Positions 41,286 through 49,441 of a stretch of 64,000 nt of DNA are shown here, piece by piece. The notes under the pieces are model-generated. The model worked only from the letters and a program-made list of their open reading frames with translations, searched no databases and was not told the DNA's origin. Made by a program: the position numbers and the translations under genes. This DNA is from 67-14 sp020438345 (GTDB taxonomy: Bacteria > Actinomycetota > Thermoleophilia > Solirubrobacterales > 70-9), in contig CALMSY010000030.1 of the NCBI GenBank assembly GCA_937872475.1, forward strand, positions 23,316 through 87,315, in the 5' to 3' direction. Each line of letters starts with the position of its first letter. Position 1 is the first letter of the stretch.

Positions 41286-43262
41286 GTGCAGTTCGGGGTC
41301 AGAGCCAAGGGGTGGAACAGGGTCCTGTTGATCGGGGCGTTGGCTTTGATCCTGCCGTTCACCTCTCAATTGTTGAAGCCGCCGGGCTCCGCTGCCGCTT
41401 CCGCTCCGACAATCGACGCCGCTCAGGAGCTGGCCAACCGCTACTCACCCGAGATGATGATCCGGGAGCAGGACGACCCGCTTTGCGGAATCGAGGGTGA
41501 GCAGTACCAGGTGATGGAGGTCGACGCGCTCTTCGCCAACCCGGCAGTGAGACTAATGCGAAGCCTGGGAAAGGCGGGCTCGAAGCTGATCAAGCAGGCG
41601 CCGACCCGTGACGACATCAAGGGCAAGGGAGCGGATTTCTACCTAGACCTTCCTGGTGACCCGCTCGGCGATACCTGTGTCTTTTCGAGGGATTTCGACC
41701 AGATGAAGCGAAGCGGGGAAGCCCCCGTGTCGGTCTATGCTCACATTTCCTCAGAGGAGGGAAGGAGCGGAATCGCCCTTCAGTACTGGTTCTACTGGTA
41801 TTTCAATCAGTTCAACGATCTGCATGAAAGCGACTGGGAAGGGATGCAGATCACCTTTGACGCCGACACACCGGAGGAGGCGCTGGAGCAGCAACCTGAC
41901 CAGATGATCCTCTTCCAGCATGGTGGAGGGGAGCGAGCCAGATGGGATGACCCGAAGGTGGAGAAGGACGGTGATCATCCGGTCGTTTATCCGGCGGCCG
42001 GATCACATGCCACCTTTTACCAGGCCGCTGTCTACCCGCAGAACGGCTGGAATGGTGCCGGCGTCGGCTGCGACAACACTTCGGAACCGCTGCGCGAGCT
42101 ATCCCCGAAGGCGATCCTGCTGCCGGACGATGTGACCCGGAATGGCAGCTTCAGCTGGCTTTCATTCGACGGTCGCTGGGGGCAGAAGGAGAAGGGTTTC
42201 AACAACGGACCCACCGGCCCCCAGACCAAGGATCAGTGGAATCAGCCATTTACCTGGATGGAGCAGCAGCGCTGGTCGAGTCCGCGGATGCCAGGAGGTG
42301 GTCTGGTCGGACCGGATACCGTCAGCGCCTTTTGCGGAGTCATGGAAAGCGTTACCGGAGTGTTGAACCTCCAGCAGGCCGATCCGCTCCTGGCTTATGC
42401 GATTATCGTCGGCTTCCTGCTCGCTGTCTTCCTCGTTTTCGGCTTCTCGAAGTGGCGCCCAGCTGATCCGGACGAGTTGGAGCAGAAACGCGCCTACGGC
42501 CAGATTGTCGGAACCAGCCTGAAGCTCTACCGTCGGCACTTCAAGGTGATGGCGATCCTTGGTGCGATTTCGATTCCGATTGTCGGAGGCACTCAGGCAT
42601 TGGGCGTCTGGGTGGGTGACAACTCCGACAACAACGTCTTCCTGCAGAGCATCGCCGATCTGCTTCTCGCCGTCGGCCGGCCGGTCGCACTTGTCCTTGT
42701 TGCCGCCCTGGTGATTGTTTTCATGAGGGATCTGGTCAGGTCGGAGCAAACCGGGGTGAAGGCGTCAGTTCGAGGGACCAGGCAACGCTTCTGGCGGGTT
42801 GTGACAGCCAAACTGTTCGCTTTGGCAGCTACGTTTCTTCTTTCGATAACGATCATTGGCATCCCGTTCGCGATCCGCTTTCTGATCACATGGACCTTTG
42901 TCCAGCAGGAAGTGCTATTTACCGACCGCAGTCTGCGGGAGTCCTTCAGGTCCAGTACCGACCTGGTGCGCGGGCACTGGTGGAGAACCGTCAGGACCAT
43001 GGTTCCGTTGCTTTTGCTGCTCGCTGTAATGGGCCCGTTGTTCGGGCTGTTTTTGATCTTTACCCCGTTGCCGTTGCTGCTTGTGAACCTGATCGGTTCG
43101 CTGGTCTACGCGCTGGTAATACCGTTGACGACCGCTGGCACCACGCTGCTCTATTTCGATCTTCGCGTTCGGCAGCTCGAGCAGGGGACAGTGCCTCGCC
43201 GATCGTGGGTGCCTTGGCGCCCTTCGACTTTCGGCCGGCATGTCGAGCAGCCCACGACCTGA
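41286..43262 (+). CDS. Vps62-like exported domain fused to a multi-helix membrane domain
   Basis: A 658-residue two-part protein. After an N-terminal hydrophobic segment (VLLIGALALILPFTSQLL) comes an exported region of about 350 residues with QYWFYWYFNQFNDLHESDWEGMQ-like text (shown in parts: IALQYWFYWYFNQFN, ESDWEGMQITFD) and YPAAGSHATFY, a pattern I associate with Vps62/DUF946 proteins. A helix near residue 375 is followed by a membrane domain of about six helices (roughly 430-630) resembling the DUF7847/GPDPase membrane-domain proteins. Function unknown. GTG 41286 is favoured by the TAACCT element; GTG 41280 and ATG 41253 are in frame. Confidence 0.75.
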   Translation: MQFGVRAKGWNRVLLIGALALILPFTSQLLKPPGSAAASAPTIDAAQELANRYSPEMMIREQDDPLCGIEGEQYQVMEVDALFANPAVRLMRSLGKAGSKLIKQAPTRDDIKGKGADFYLDLPGDPLGDTCVFSRDFDQMKRSGEAPVSVYAHISSEEGRSGIALQYWFYWYFNQFNDLHESDWEGMQITFDADTPEEALEQQPDQMILFQHGGGERARWDDPKVEKDGDHPVVYPAAGSHATFYQAAVYPQNGWNGAGVGCDNTSEPLRELSPKAILLPDDVTRNGSFSWLSFDGRWGQKEKGFNNGPTGPQTKDQWNQPFTWMEQQRWSSPRMPGGGLVGPDTVSAFCGVMESVTGVLNLQQADPLLAYAIIVGFLLAVFLVFGFSKWRPADPDELEQKRAYGQIVGTSLKLYRRHFKVMAILGAISIPIVGGTQALGVWVGDNSDNNVFLQSIADLLLAVGRPVALVLVAALVIVFMRDLVRSEQTGVKASVRGTRQRFWRVVTAKLFALAATFLLSITIIGIPFAIRFLITWTFVQQEVLFTDRSLRESFRSSTDLVRGHWWRTVRTMVPLLLLLAVMGPLFGLFLIFTPLPLLLVNLIGSLVYALVIPLTTAGTTLLYFDLRVRQLEQGTVPRRSWVPWRPSTFGRHVEQPTT

Positions 43263-43328
43263 AGGCTCCGCCGCAGCCCCGGAACCACGCGGCCGCAAAC
43301 ATGAATCTCGAACGGACGGGACCGGGCC

Positions 43329-43357
43329 TTGACACTTAGTCATTTACGATATATCGT
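43329..43357 (+). promoter_or_regulatory. PadR promoter and palindromic operator
   Basis: TTGACA (43329-43334) and TATCGT (43352-43357) spaced by 17 bases form a good promoter. The -10 is embedded in a perfect 12-base palindrome ACGATATATCGT at 43346-43357, a site type bound by PadR regulators, so autorepression is likely. A second short dyad CTATCGTGATAG follows. Confidence 0.7.
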
Positions 43358-43395
43358 TAGCTATCGTGATAGTAAGAGATTCGAAAGGAACAGAG

Positions 43396-44016
43396 ATGTT
43401 TGATTCAGAAAACAGCCCGCACGAACGCGGGAGATTCACCAATGACGGAAGCCCGGATGGCTTCAATCGTGGAGGCGGCCGATGCCGCCGAAAGCATCGT
43501 CCCCACGGGCGCGGACGGGGCGGACCCCATGGCCGGTCCGGACGGGGCAGGCGGGCACGTCGAGGAGATATCCGGCAGGCGATTCTCCTTCTGCTCGGCG
43601 ATGGCCCCCGCAACGGGTATGGACTGATGCAGGAAGTCGAAGAGAGAAGTGGCGGAGCCTGGCGACCCAGCCCGGGTTCTGTCTATCCGGCCCTGGCTCA
43701 ACTCGAGGACGAAGGTCTGGTCGCGATGACTGAGGCGGAAGGACGCAAGGACTTCTCCCTGACCGAAAGCGGCAGCAAGTGGGTAGAAGAAAACCGGGAA
43801 GCGCTGGGGTCCCCGTGGGACGCTGAAGGCAGAGGTATGCCGAAGGAACTCGGCTCGCTGAGAAAGTCAACCCAGGCGCTGATCATGGCGACAAGGCAAT
43901 TGGCACATACGGGCACCCCGGGCCAGCTCGAGCAGGCCAGAAAGGTGGTCGACGAGGCACGCAGGAAGCTGTACGGCATCCTCGCCGAAAGCGAAGAAGA
44001 ACAGGAGCAGGCCTAG
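43396..44016 (+). CDS. PadR family transcriptional regulator
   Basis: Regulator of 206 aa with a long Gly/Arg-rich N-terminus (about 1-55), then the PadR winged helix: DIRQAILLLLGDGPRNGYGLMQEVEERSGGAWRPSPGSVYPALAQLEDEGLV, quoted here only as the pieces RNGYGLMQEV and PSPGSVYPALAQLEDEG, followed by a helical dimerisation tail with Glu-rich end. ATG 43396 has AAAGGA upstream, preferable to 43366. A palindrome overlaps its promoter. No transporter follows it on the same strand, so the target beyond itself is unknown. Confidence 0.88.
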   Translation: MFDSENSPHERGRFTNDGSPDGFNRGGGRCRRKHRPHGRGRGGPHGRSGRGRRARRGDIRQAILLLLGDGPRNGYGLMQEVEERSGGAWRPSPGSVYPALAQLEDEGLVAMTEAEGRKDFSLTESGSKWVEENREALGSPWDAEGRGMPKELGSLRKSTQALIMATRQLAHTGTPGQLEQARKVVDEARRKLYGILAESEEEQEQA

Positions 44017-44642
44017 CTCCGGCTGGAACCGGGTCGGGGCGGAGTTAGTTGCAAAACGCCTCGAACGGCTGCCTCCAGGGTGATGAGCGGGTCGATCGCC
44101 CGTTCACGCCGATTGATCAGGATGGCGGTGGGAAGGTCGACGACACATGTTGCGACCGTTTCCACCGCTGGCCGGTCCCGCCGCTTCCAGAGCGCTTCAG
44201 CCAGTCCCCGCAGCACCGCCAGGAGCCGGTCGTCAAGACTCTCCAGACGGACCTTGAGATCCTCGGAAATCTCTTGCCCGAGGATGTCATCGCGGCGGTA
44301 ACGGAAAAGGACTTTGGCCGTATTCGGTGACTCGGCCTGAATCCGAGCCGGGACCGAAGCCACGGCAACCGTGGCTTTGATCGCATCCTCGGGTTCCCTC
44401 CGCTCAGCCTTCAGCCCCCCGACTTCTTCCTCCTGCAGATCGATGAACCGGTTGGCGGCGCGTAGCCATATGTGAGCCAGAAGATCTGCCCGTGAACCGA
44501 AGGCGTGGTAGAGCGAGCCGCTGGATGCGCCGGTGGCCGCGGCGAGCGCACGAATCGTCACGCCTGAGCCACCCTTGTCGGCGAGCAGCTGTTCTGCGGA
44601 ATCAAGCAGGGCGTCGATGTCGTGGGTCCTCGGGCGAGCCAT
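44013..44642 (-). CDS. TetR/AcrR family transcriptional regulator
   Basis: Repressor of 209 aa: HDIDALLDSAEQLLADKGGSGVTIRALAAATGAS then SGSLYHAFGSRADLLAHIW, a TetR_N domain of the type that begins MARPRTHD. It is convergent with PadR, overlapping it by 4 bases, and divergent from the crotonase gene, which it may control through the GTTCTAGAAC palindrome between them. ATG 44642 has TATATT seven bases upstream; GTG 44648 is in frame. Confidence 0.87.
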   Translation of the reverse strand: MARPRTHDIDALLDSAEQLLADKGGSGVTIRALAAATGASSGSLYHAFGSRADLLAHIWLRAANRFIDLQEEEVGGLKAERREPEDAIKATVAVASVPARIQAESPNTAKVLFRYRRDDILGQEISEDLKVRLESLDDRLLAVLRGLAEALWKRRDRPAVETVATCVVDLPTAILINRRERAIDPLITLEAAVRGVLQLTPPRPGSSRS

Positions 44643-44649
44643 CAACACA

Positions 44650-44655
44650 AATATA
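44650..44655 (-). promoter_or_regulatory. Leaderless-type -10 of the TetR gene
   Basis: TATATT on the minus strand seven bases before ATG 44642. Confidence 0.5.
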
Positions 44656-44661
44656 TCGTGC

Positions 44662-44671
44662 GTTCTAGAAC
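44662..44671. promoter_or_regulatory. Palindrome between TetR and crotonase genes
   Basis: Perfect 10-base GTTCTAGAAC located just upstream of the TetR -10 and about 55 bases before the crotonase start, suited to repress both. Confidence 0.45.
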
Positions 44672-44724
44672 AAATGTGCTAAAACTCTTTCACGGTGTCA
44701 GCCCAGCGAACTACAGGAGAAACG

Positions 44725-45417
44725 ATGTCCAGCGATTCCAGCGCCATGCCCACCCTCAGTCAGCAGGGCGATGTCTTCATTCTCGACCTCGGAGACGGTG
44801 AAAATCGATTTAACCCTGACCGCAACGGCATTCTCGAAGAGCTGCTCGCGGAAGTCCAGGGTGCGTCGGCGCCCCGGGCGCTGGTCACTGTCGCCCGCGG
44901 CAAGGTCTGGTCGAACGGCCTCGATCTGGAATGGTTCCAGGCGAATTCCGAACGGGTTCAGGAAGCGCTGGACCAGACCGAGCGCCTGATCGGCGCATTT
45001 CTCGGTGCCGGAGTGCCCACCGTTGCTGCCATACAAGGGCATTGCTTTGCTGGAGGGGCGATGCTCGCCCTCGCCCATGACTACCTGCTTATGAGAGAAG
45101 ACCGTGGCTACATCTGCCTGCCGGAGGCAGACCTGGGCTTGCCGTTTACTCCCGGCATGAACTCGTTGCTGGTCAGCCGGCTGCCGCGCCGCACCGCCCA
45201 TGAAGTGATGGTCACCGGCCGTCGTTACGGTGGGAAAGAGGCTGCCGCGGCGGGAATCGTCGACGCGGCCGTAAGTGAGGATGACCTGCTCCCGCAGGCA
45301 ATCGAGCGAGCGGCCGGACAGGCTCCGAAGAATCCCGACACTTTGAGGGCGATCAAGGGTCGAATCTACGAAGAAACGATCATGCTGCTCGATACCTCGC
45401 ATCCGCTCGGCACCTGA
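44725..45417 (+). CDS. Enoyl-CoA hydratase/isomerase family protein
   Basis: Crotonase-fold protein of 230 aa, close to the short Delta3-Delta2 enoyl-CoA isomerase form. The oxyanion-hole segments are RGKVWSNGLDLEWFQ and IQGHCFAGGAMLALAHDYLL, and a Glu in CLPEADLGLPFTPGM takes the catalytic position. ATG 44725 has AGGAGA at 44714-44719; the frame opens at GTG 44695. It probably acts in unsaturated fatty acyl-CoA metabolism and may be repressed by the divergent TetR. Confidence 0.87.
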   Translation: MSSDSSAMPTLSQQGDVFILDLGDGENRFNPDRNGILEELLAEVQGASAPRALVTVARGKVWSNGLDLEWFQANSERVQEALDQTERLIGAFLGAGVPTVAAIQGHCFAGGAMLALAHDYLLMREDRGYICLPEADLGLPFTPGMNSLLVSRLPRRTAHEVMVTGRRYGGKEAAAAGIVDAAVSEDDLLPQAIERAAGQAPKNPDTLRAIKGRIYEETIMLLDTSHPLGT

Positions 45418-45430
45418 CGAATACCGCAGG

Positions 45431-45436
45431 TAGGGT
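45431..45436 (+). promoter_or_regulatory. Leaderless-type -10 of a mini-ORF before the SUI1 gene
   Basis: TAGGGT six bases before ATG 45443. Confidence 0.4.
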
Positions 45437-45442
45437 TGGCGC

Positions 45443-45469
45443 ATGGCCGTCCATATACCCACCTTCTGA
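45443..45469 (+). CDS. Eight-codon leaderless mini-ORF upstream of the SUI1 gene
   Basis: ATG 45443 encodes MAVHIPTF and stops at TGA 45467-45469, two bases before the SUI1 start ATG 45472. A TAGGGT hexamer six bases upstream would make this ATG the 5' end of the transcript. It is a candidate upstream ORF acting by termination-reinitiation. Confidence 0.4.
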   Translation: MAVHIPTF

Positions 45470-45471
45470 CT

Positions 45472-45840
45472 ATGGGTACCGACTCGGATCTCGTCTGGTC
45501 AAGCGATGAGGGCGACCTCCGGGGGAACCAGCAAGACCAACGAAAGAAGCCTCGGCGCGGCAAGTCCCGTCCCGGTGTGCCTCCAGCGCCGGCCGCTCCG
45601 GGATCAACCATCAAAGTGAAGCGAGAGACTTCCGGCCGCAAGGGAAAGACCGCGACCACGATCAGCGAGATCCCGCTTGGTGAAAAGGAAACGAAAGCTC
45701 TGGCGAAGCGCCTGAAGCAGCATTGCGGGGTGGGCGGGACATCCAGGGGGTCGAGCATCGAGCTTCAGGGAGACCACCGCGAAAAGGTGGTGGCATTCCT
45801 CGAAAAGGAAGGGATGAAAGCGGTCCGGGCGGGAGGCTGA
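45472..45840 (+). CDS. SUI1/YciH family translation initiation factor-like protein
   Basis: A 122-residue eIF1-like protein. It begins GTDSDLVWSSDEGDL, the common YciH start, has a Lys/Arg/Pro-rich middle, and ends with the SUI1 fold (VKRETSGRKGKTATTISEI ... LAKRLKQHCGVGGTSRGSSIELQGD). Bacterial YciH affects start-codon selection in vitro but its role is not settled. In a genome with many apparently leaderless mRNAs and a possible ATT start this is a relevant neighbour. An upstream mini-ORF may tune its translation. Confidence 0.87.
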   Translation: MGTDSDLVWSSDEGDLRGNQQDQRKKPRRGKSRPGVPPAPAAPGSTIKVKRETSGRKGKTATTISEIPLGEKETKALAKRLKQHCGVGGTSRGSSIELQGDHREKVVAFLEKEGMKAVRAGG

Positions 45841-45922
45841 ATACCGCTTGACGTGAAGGCTTCCAGACCAAAAAGTCGAAACGAGGCCGAAAAGATCTGC
45901 TCGCGTTCCCGGGCGGCGGGGG

Positions 45923-45928
45923 TAGAAT
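45923..45928 (+). promoter_or_regulatory. Leaderless-type -10 of the secreted protein gene
   Basis: TAGAAT six bases before ATG 45935. Confidence 0.5.
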
Positions 45929-45934
45929 GCCCTC

Positions 45935-46393
45935 ATGAAGAAACAGGGGATCTTCTTTGGAGCGGTCGGGACACTCGCAGCCGTGGTTGTCTGCCTGATG
46001 TTCGCGGGCCCGGCGACGTCGGCCAGTTCGTCCGGCAAGGTTTTCTGGGTGGACCTGGCAGGAACCGCACGCCAACATCCGGATTTCATCTATTTCACCG
46101 CCAATGCGGGTGGCCAGGTCCACAGCATCAAATGGACAGGCTGGGGTTCCCGGAGGGCGGTAGGCAAAGGGATCTATCACGACAGTTCCCCGAACTTCCC
46201 GGGCAAGCCGAACAGGGAAGGCGCCGCAAAGATCATCGCCTGGAAGCCGGTTCGCTGTGTTCCCGACTTCGGCAATCGAAAAGGGAAGTCGATCTTCGTC
46301 TACCGGCACGCCGTGCTCAGGCAGAAGAACGGCAGGGGCGGCCACCGCTGGGTCAACATCGCTGCCTACACCGGGTTTCTCACCTGCCGTTAG
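45935..46393 (+). CDS. Secreted protein of unknown function
   Basis: A 152-residue protein with a signal peptide (basic MKKQ, hydrophobic GIFFGAVGTLAAVVVCLMFAG, then ATSAS cleavage region). The mature part is basic with aromatic patches (FYFT-like FIYFTANAGGQVHSIKWTGWGS) and two cysteines, in RCVPDFGN and at the C-terminal FLTCR, that could form a disulfide. No family recognised. Its promoter element gives a leaderless transcript. Confidence 0.75.
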   Translation: MKKQGIFFGAVGTLAAVVVCLMFAGPATSASSSGKVFWVDLAGTARQHPDFIYFTANAGGQVHSIKWTGWGSRRAVGKGIYHDSSPNFPGKPNREGAAKIIAWKPVRCVPDFGNRKGKSIFVYRHAVLRQKNGRGGHRWVNIAAYTGFLTCR

Positions 46394-46477
46394 TCAGGTT
46401 CGCGATGCGGCCTTCTTTCGAAGCCCCGCCAGCATCGGTTTCCGTTTCAAGACCGGCGGATCGGGTACTAATGAGAC

Positions 46478-47344
46478 ATGGGTTCCGTAACGACCACTGG
46501 TGATTCACAGCGGACTTCACCCGGGAATGGCAGTTCACATCGCCTTCTGCTTGTTGCCGACGAACTCTTCCGGGGCAAGGATCTGGCGCTGGAGTTGGAG
46601 AACTATCTGGACCTTGGCCGGGAACCAGTCGAGGTCATGGTCATCTCACCGGCGATTGCCCACAACAGGCTCGATCAGGAACTCGGCAACGTCGACGGGG
46701 TAGTGCCCGAAGCGGCCGACCGGATGGCTGCCGTGATCGCGGAACTGAACGAGTCGGGCTTTCGCGCCTGGGGAAAGATCGGTGATTCCGATCCCCTGGT
46801 TGCGATCGGTGACGGACTGGCAGAGTTTGCCGCGGAGGAGATCGTTGTTGTTGCTCATGTAGACAGCGAAGCCGACCCGGCCGAGAAGGGCATCTGGGAT
46901 CGGCTCAGTACCGACTTTCATCAGCCGGTCACGCTGCTCAGAGTGGCCCATCCGAGTGCCGGTGAGGCATCCCGGGTTGTCACCTCCGAGCATGCCCCCG
47001 CCCACACGAAGACCGAAGAAGAAGTGATCCGGGAAACCCGGAATGTCCCTCCGTTCAAGAAGAGGGACCTAATCGGAGTGCTGGTTGGCCTGGTTGGCAC
47101 CGTGGCCTTGGGCATGATCGCAGTCGCCGCGGGAACCAGCGACGAAGGTTCGCTTTCCGGCAGCGCCGCCGCGATCCTTCTTATCGCCATCGCCGCATTC
47201 CTGATCAACGTCGCGCATGTGGTGGGACTGATCTTCTTTGAGAGCGTCCGCTACACCGGTACCTGGGAAAAGTTCATGGCCCGGTCGTCAATGGTTGTGA
47301 CCGCGCTCGGACTCACTGCCGCGCTGGTTCTCTGGCTGGCCTGA
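46478..47344 (+). CDS. Soluble nucleotide-binding-like domain fused to three membrane helices
   Basis: A 288-residue protein of unknown function. The first 160 residues form an alternating strand/helix domain (HRLLLVADELFRGKDLALEL ... VEVMVISPAIAHNRLDQEL ... EEIVVVAHVD) that recalls universal-stress-protein or Rossmann-like folds. After a charged linker there are three hydrophobic segments (about 198-220, 228-252, 268-287). I cannot name the family. It ends at a hairpin shared with the convergent fadE gene. Confidence 0.72.
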   Translation: MGSVTTTGDSQRTSPGNGSSHRLLLVADELFRGKDLALELENYLDLGREPVEVMVISPAIAHNRLDQELGNVDGVVPEAADRMAAVIAELNESGFRAWGKIGDSDPLVAIGDGLAEFAAEEIVVVAHVDSEADPAEKGIWDRLSTDFHQPVTLLRVAHPSAGEASRVVTSEHAPAHTKTEEEVIRETRNVPPFKKRDLIGVLVGLVGTVALGMIAVAAGTSDEGSLSGSAAAILLIAIAAFLINVAHVVGLIFFESVRYTGTWEKFMARSSMVVTALGLTAALVLWLA

Positions 47345-47369
47345 GCCCCGGAGCCATGAGCCCCGGGGC
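47345..47369. terminator. Hairpin between convergent genes
   Basis: Seven-base arms GCCCCGG and CCGGGGC around an 11-base loop, immediately after the stop of the plus-strand gene and before the convergent fadE stop. Confidence 0.5.
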
Positions 47370-47390
47370 AGGCACAGCGAGAGGGTCCTT

Positions 47391-49220
47391 CTAGAAGGCG
47401 ACCTCGTCAAGTTCCATGATGTCGTTATCGATCTGGGAGATCGCGAGCCTGGTGGCCTCGAGGTTGGGGAGCATGTTTCGGGCAAAGAATTTCGCGCCGG
47501 TGATTTTGCCCTCGTAGTAGTCCCTGTCCCTTTCTTCGGGACCGTTCTCGAGCGCCGTGGCGGCAATCTCGGCCTGGCTGATCAGCAGCCAGCCAATGAT
47601 CAGATCACCGAAGGCCTTGAGGAACTGGACCGAACCAAGGCCGACCTTGTAGATGCTCTTCGGATCTTCCTGGGAACCCATGAGGAAGCCCATCATCGTG
47701 TTGAGCATCTCGCGCTGATTGGCGATCGCCGAGGCGAGCCTTTCGCGTTCAAGGTCGAGGCCGGCACCGGAGCCGGCGGCCGTCTCATCCATCTTTTCGA
47801 GCAAGTGATTGATCGACTTGGCCTCGTCGCGGACGATTTTCCGGAAGAAGAAATCCTGGGCCTGAATCGCGGTCGTGCCTTCATAGAGGCTGTCGATCTT
47901 GGCATCGCGGATGTACTGCTCGATCGGGTAGTCCTGCAGGAAGCCGGAGCCACCGTAGGTCTGGAGCGACTCGGTCAGAATTTCGTAGGCACGTTCCGAA
48001 CCGACACCCTTGACGATTGGCAGCAGGAAGTCGTTTATCTTCGCCGCGAACTCGGCGTCAACACCCTGGGAGACCTCCGCCGCGACCGCGTCATGGTGGA
48101 GAGCGGTGAACAGATAAAGCGCTCGCAGGCCTTCCGCATAGGTCTTCTGGGTCATCAGCGACCGGCGCACGTCCGGGTGGTGGATCACAGTCACGCGGGG
48201 AGCGGTCTTGTTCATGATCTCGGTGAGATCAGCACTCTGGACCCGCTCCTTTGCGTACTCGAGAGCGTTGAGGTAGCCGGTCGAGAGGGTTGCGATGGCC
48301 TTGGTGCCGACCATCATTCGGGCGAACTCGATCACATCGAACATCTGCCGGATCCCCTGGTGGACGTCACCAACCAGGTAGCCGACTGCCGGGTTGTCTC
48401 CGTCTCCGAAAGCCATGTCACAGGTGGCCGAGGCCTTGATGCCCATCTTGTGCTCGATTGAGGTCACGTTGACACCGTTGCGAGCGCCGAGCTCGCCTGT
48501 CTCGGAATCAAAGTGCCACTTCGGCACGACAAAAAGGCTGAGACCCTTGGTGCCAGGGCCGGCGCCTTCGGGACGGGCCAGTGTGTAGTGGAAGATGTTG
48601 TCGAAAAGGTCATCCGAGTCACCGGAGGTGATGAAACGCTTTTCACCTTCGATGTGCCAGGTACCGTCGCCCTGGTCGATTGCCTTGGTGCGGCCGGCAC
48701 CGACATCGGAGCCCGCTTCCGGCTCGGTCAGGACCATCGTGGCGCCCCAGTTCTTGTCGACCGCCATCTGGGCCCAGTGCTTCTGCTCTTCGTTGCCGTT
48801 CTTGTAGAGCAGGCTGGCGAAAGACGGTCCGGCCAGGTAGAAGAAGCCGGCTGGCAGGGCACCGCACATGAACTCGTTGATTGACCAGGCAACGGTGGAT
48901 GGGGTGGAGATTCCGCCGATGCTTTCGGGCAGGCCGATCTTGTCCCAGCCGGCTTCGGTCCAAGCGTTGACGGAATCCTTGAAGTCTGCGGGGAGGCTGA
49001 CGTCATGGGTTTCCGGGTCGAAGGTCGGGGGGACGCGGTCGGAAGACTCGTATGCCGCTGCGACGGGCCCTTCGGCCAGCTTCGAGGCTTCTTCGAGCAT
49101 CATCTTGACCGTGTCGGTGTCAAGATCGCCGAAGGCACCTGTCTTCAGAACCTCGTCGGTGTCGAACATCTCAAAGAGGTTGAATTCGATGTCCCGGACA
49201 TTGCTCTTGTAGTGACCCAA
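47391..49220 (-). CDS. Long acyl-CoA dehydrogenase (FadE5-like)
   Basis: FAD-dependent acyl-CoA dehydrogenase of 609 aa, first step of beta-oxidation. It has the MGHYKSNVRDIEFNLFE start typical of the mycobacterial FadE5 type, MVLTEPEAGSDVGAGRT in the flavin-binding middle domain, the QTYGGSGFLQDYPIEQYIRDAKIDSLYEG stretch (seen as GGSGFLQDYPIEQYIRDAKI and SLYEGTTAIQ) with the catalytic Glu, and a long C-terminal helical domain absent from short enzymes. TTG 49220 has GGGAGA six bases upstream. It stands apart from the operon upstream, behind a terminator and its own dyad operator. Confidence 0.92.
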   Translation of the reverse strand: MGHYKSNVRDIEFNLFEMFDTDEVLKTGAFGDLDTDTVKMMLEEASKLAEGPVAAAYESSDRVPPTFDPETHDVSLPADFKDSVNAWTEAGWDKIGLPESIGGISTPSTVAWSINEFMCGALPAGFFYLAGPSFASLLYKNGNEEQKHWAQMAVDKNWGATMVLTEPEAGSDVGAGRTKAIDQGDGTWHIEGEKRFITSGDSDDLFDNIFHYTLARPEGAGPGTKGLSLFVVPKWHFDSETGELGARNGVNVTSIEHKMGIKASATCDMAFGDGDNPAVGYLVGDVHQGIRQMFDVIEFARMMVGTKAIATLSTGYLNALEYAKERVQSADLTEIMNKTAPRVTVIHHPDVRRSLMTQKTYAEGLRALYLFTALHHDAVAAEVSQGVDAEFAAKINDFLLPIVKGVGSERAYEILTESLQTYGGSGFLQDYPIEQYIRDAKIDSLYEGTTAIQAQDFFFRKIVRDEAKSINHLLEKMDETAAGSGAGLDLERERLASAIANQREMLNTMMGFLMGSQEDPKSIYKVGLGSVQFLKAFGDLIIGWLLISQAEIAATALENGPEERDRDYYEGKITGAKFFARNMLPNLEATRLAISQIDNDIMELDEVAF

Positions 49221-49297
49221 GGTTTTCTCCCGTTTGAAGGCGGATTGACGAAGGTTTGGTCATGAAATTGTCCCATCATTCGCGCTTTTGTGCATTG

Positions 49298-49317
49298 TTG
49301 ATTGACCCGTCAGTCAG
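49298..49317. promoter_or_regulatory. Dyad operator upstream of the fadE gene
   Basis: Imperfect palindrome: arms TTGATTGAC and GTCAGTCAG around CC, with 7 of 9 arm positions matching. It lies about 80 bases before the fadE start. TGAC-rich dyads of this form are typical of TetR regulators; the nearby TetR at 55.5-56.2 kb is one candidate. Confidence 0.5.
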
Positions 49318-49392
49318 TCGGGGTCGTCTGGAACGTCTTCTGACCACAGGCGGACCCGGACGGATCCCGGTCTGGTCGAGGCCGGTCTGGCC

Positions 49393-49428
49393 CTCGGGCG
49401 GCGCTGACCCTGGTCACGGCCGCCCGAG
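49393..49428 (-). terminator. Terminator hairpin of the acyl-CoA degradation operon
   Basis: Perfect 10-base arms CTCGGGCGGC and GCCGCCCGAG around a 16-base loop, beginning 14 bases after the stop codon of the last operon gene. Confidence 0.65.
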
Positions 49429-49441
49429 ACAGACGCGATGA

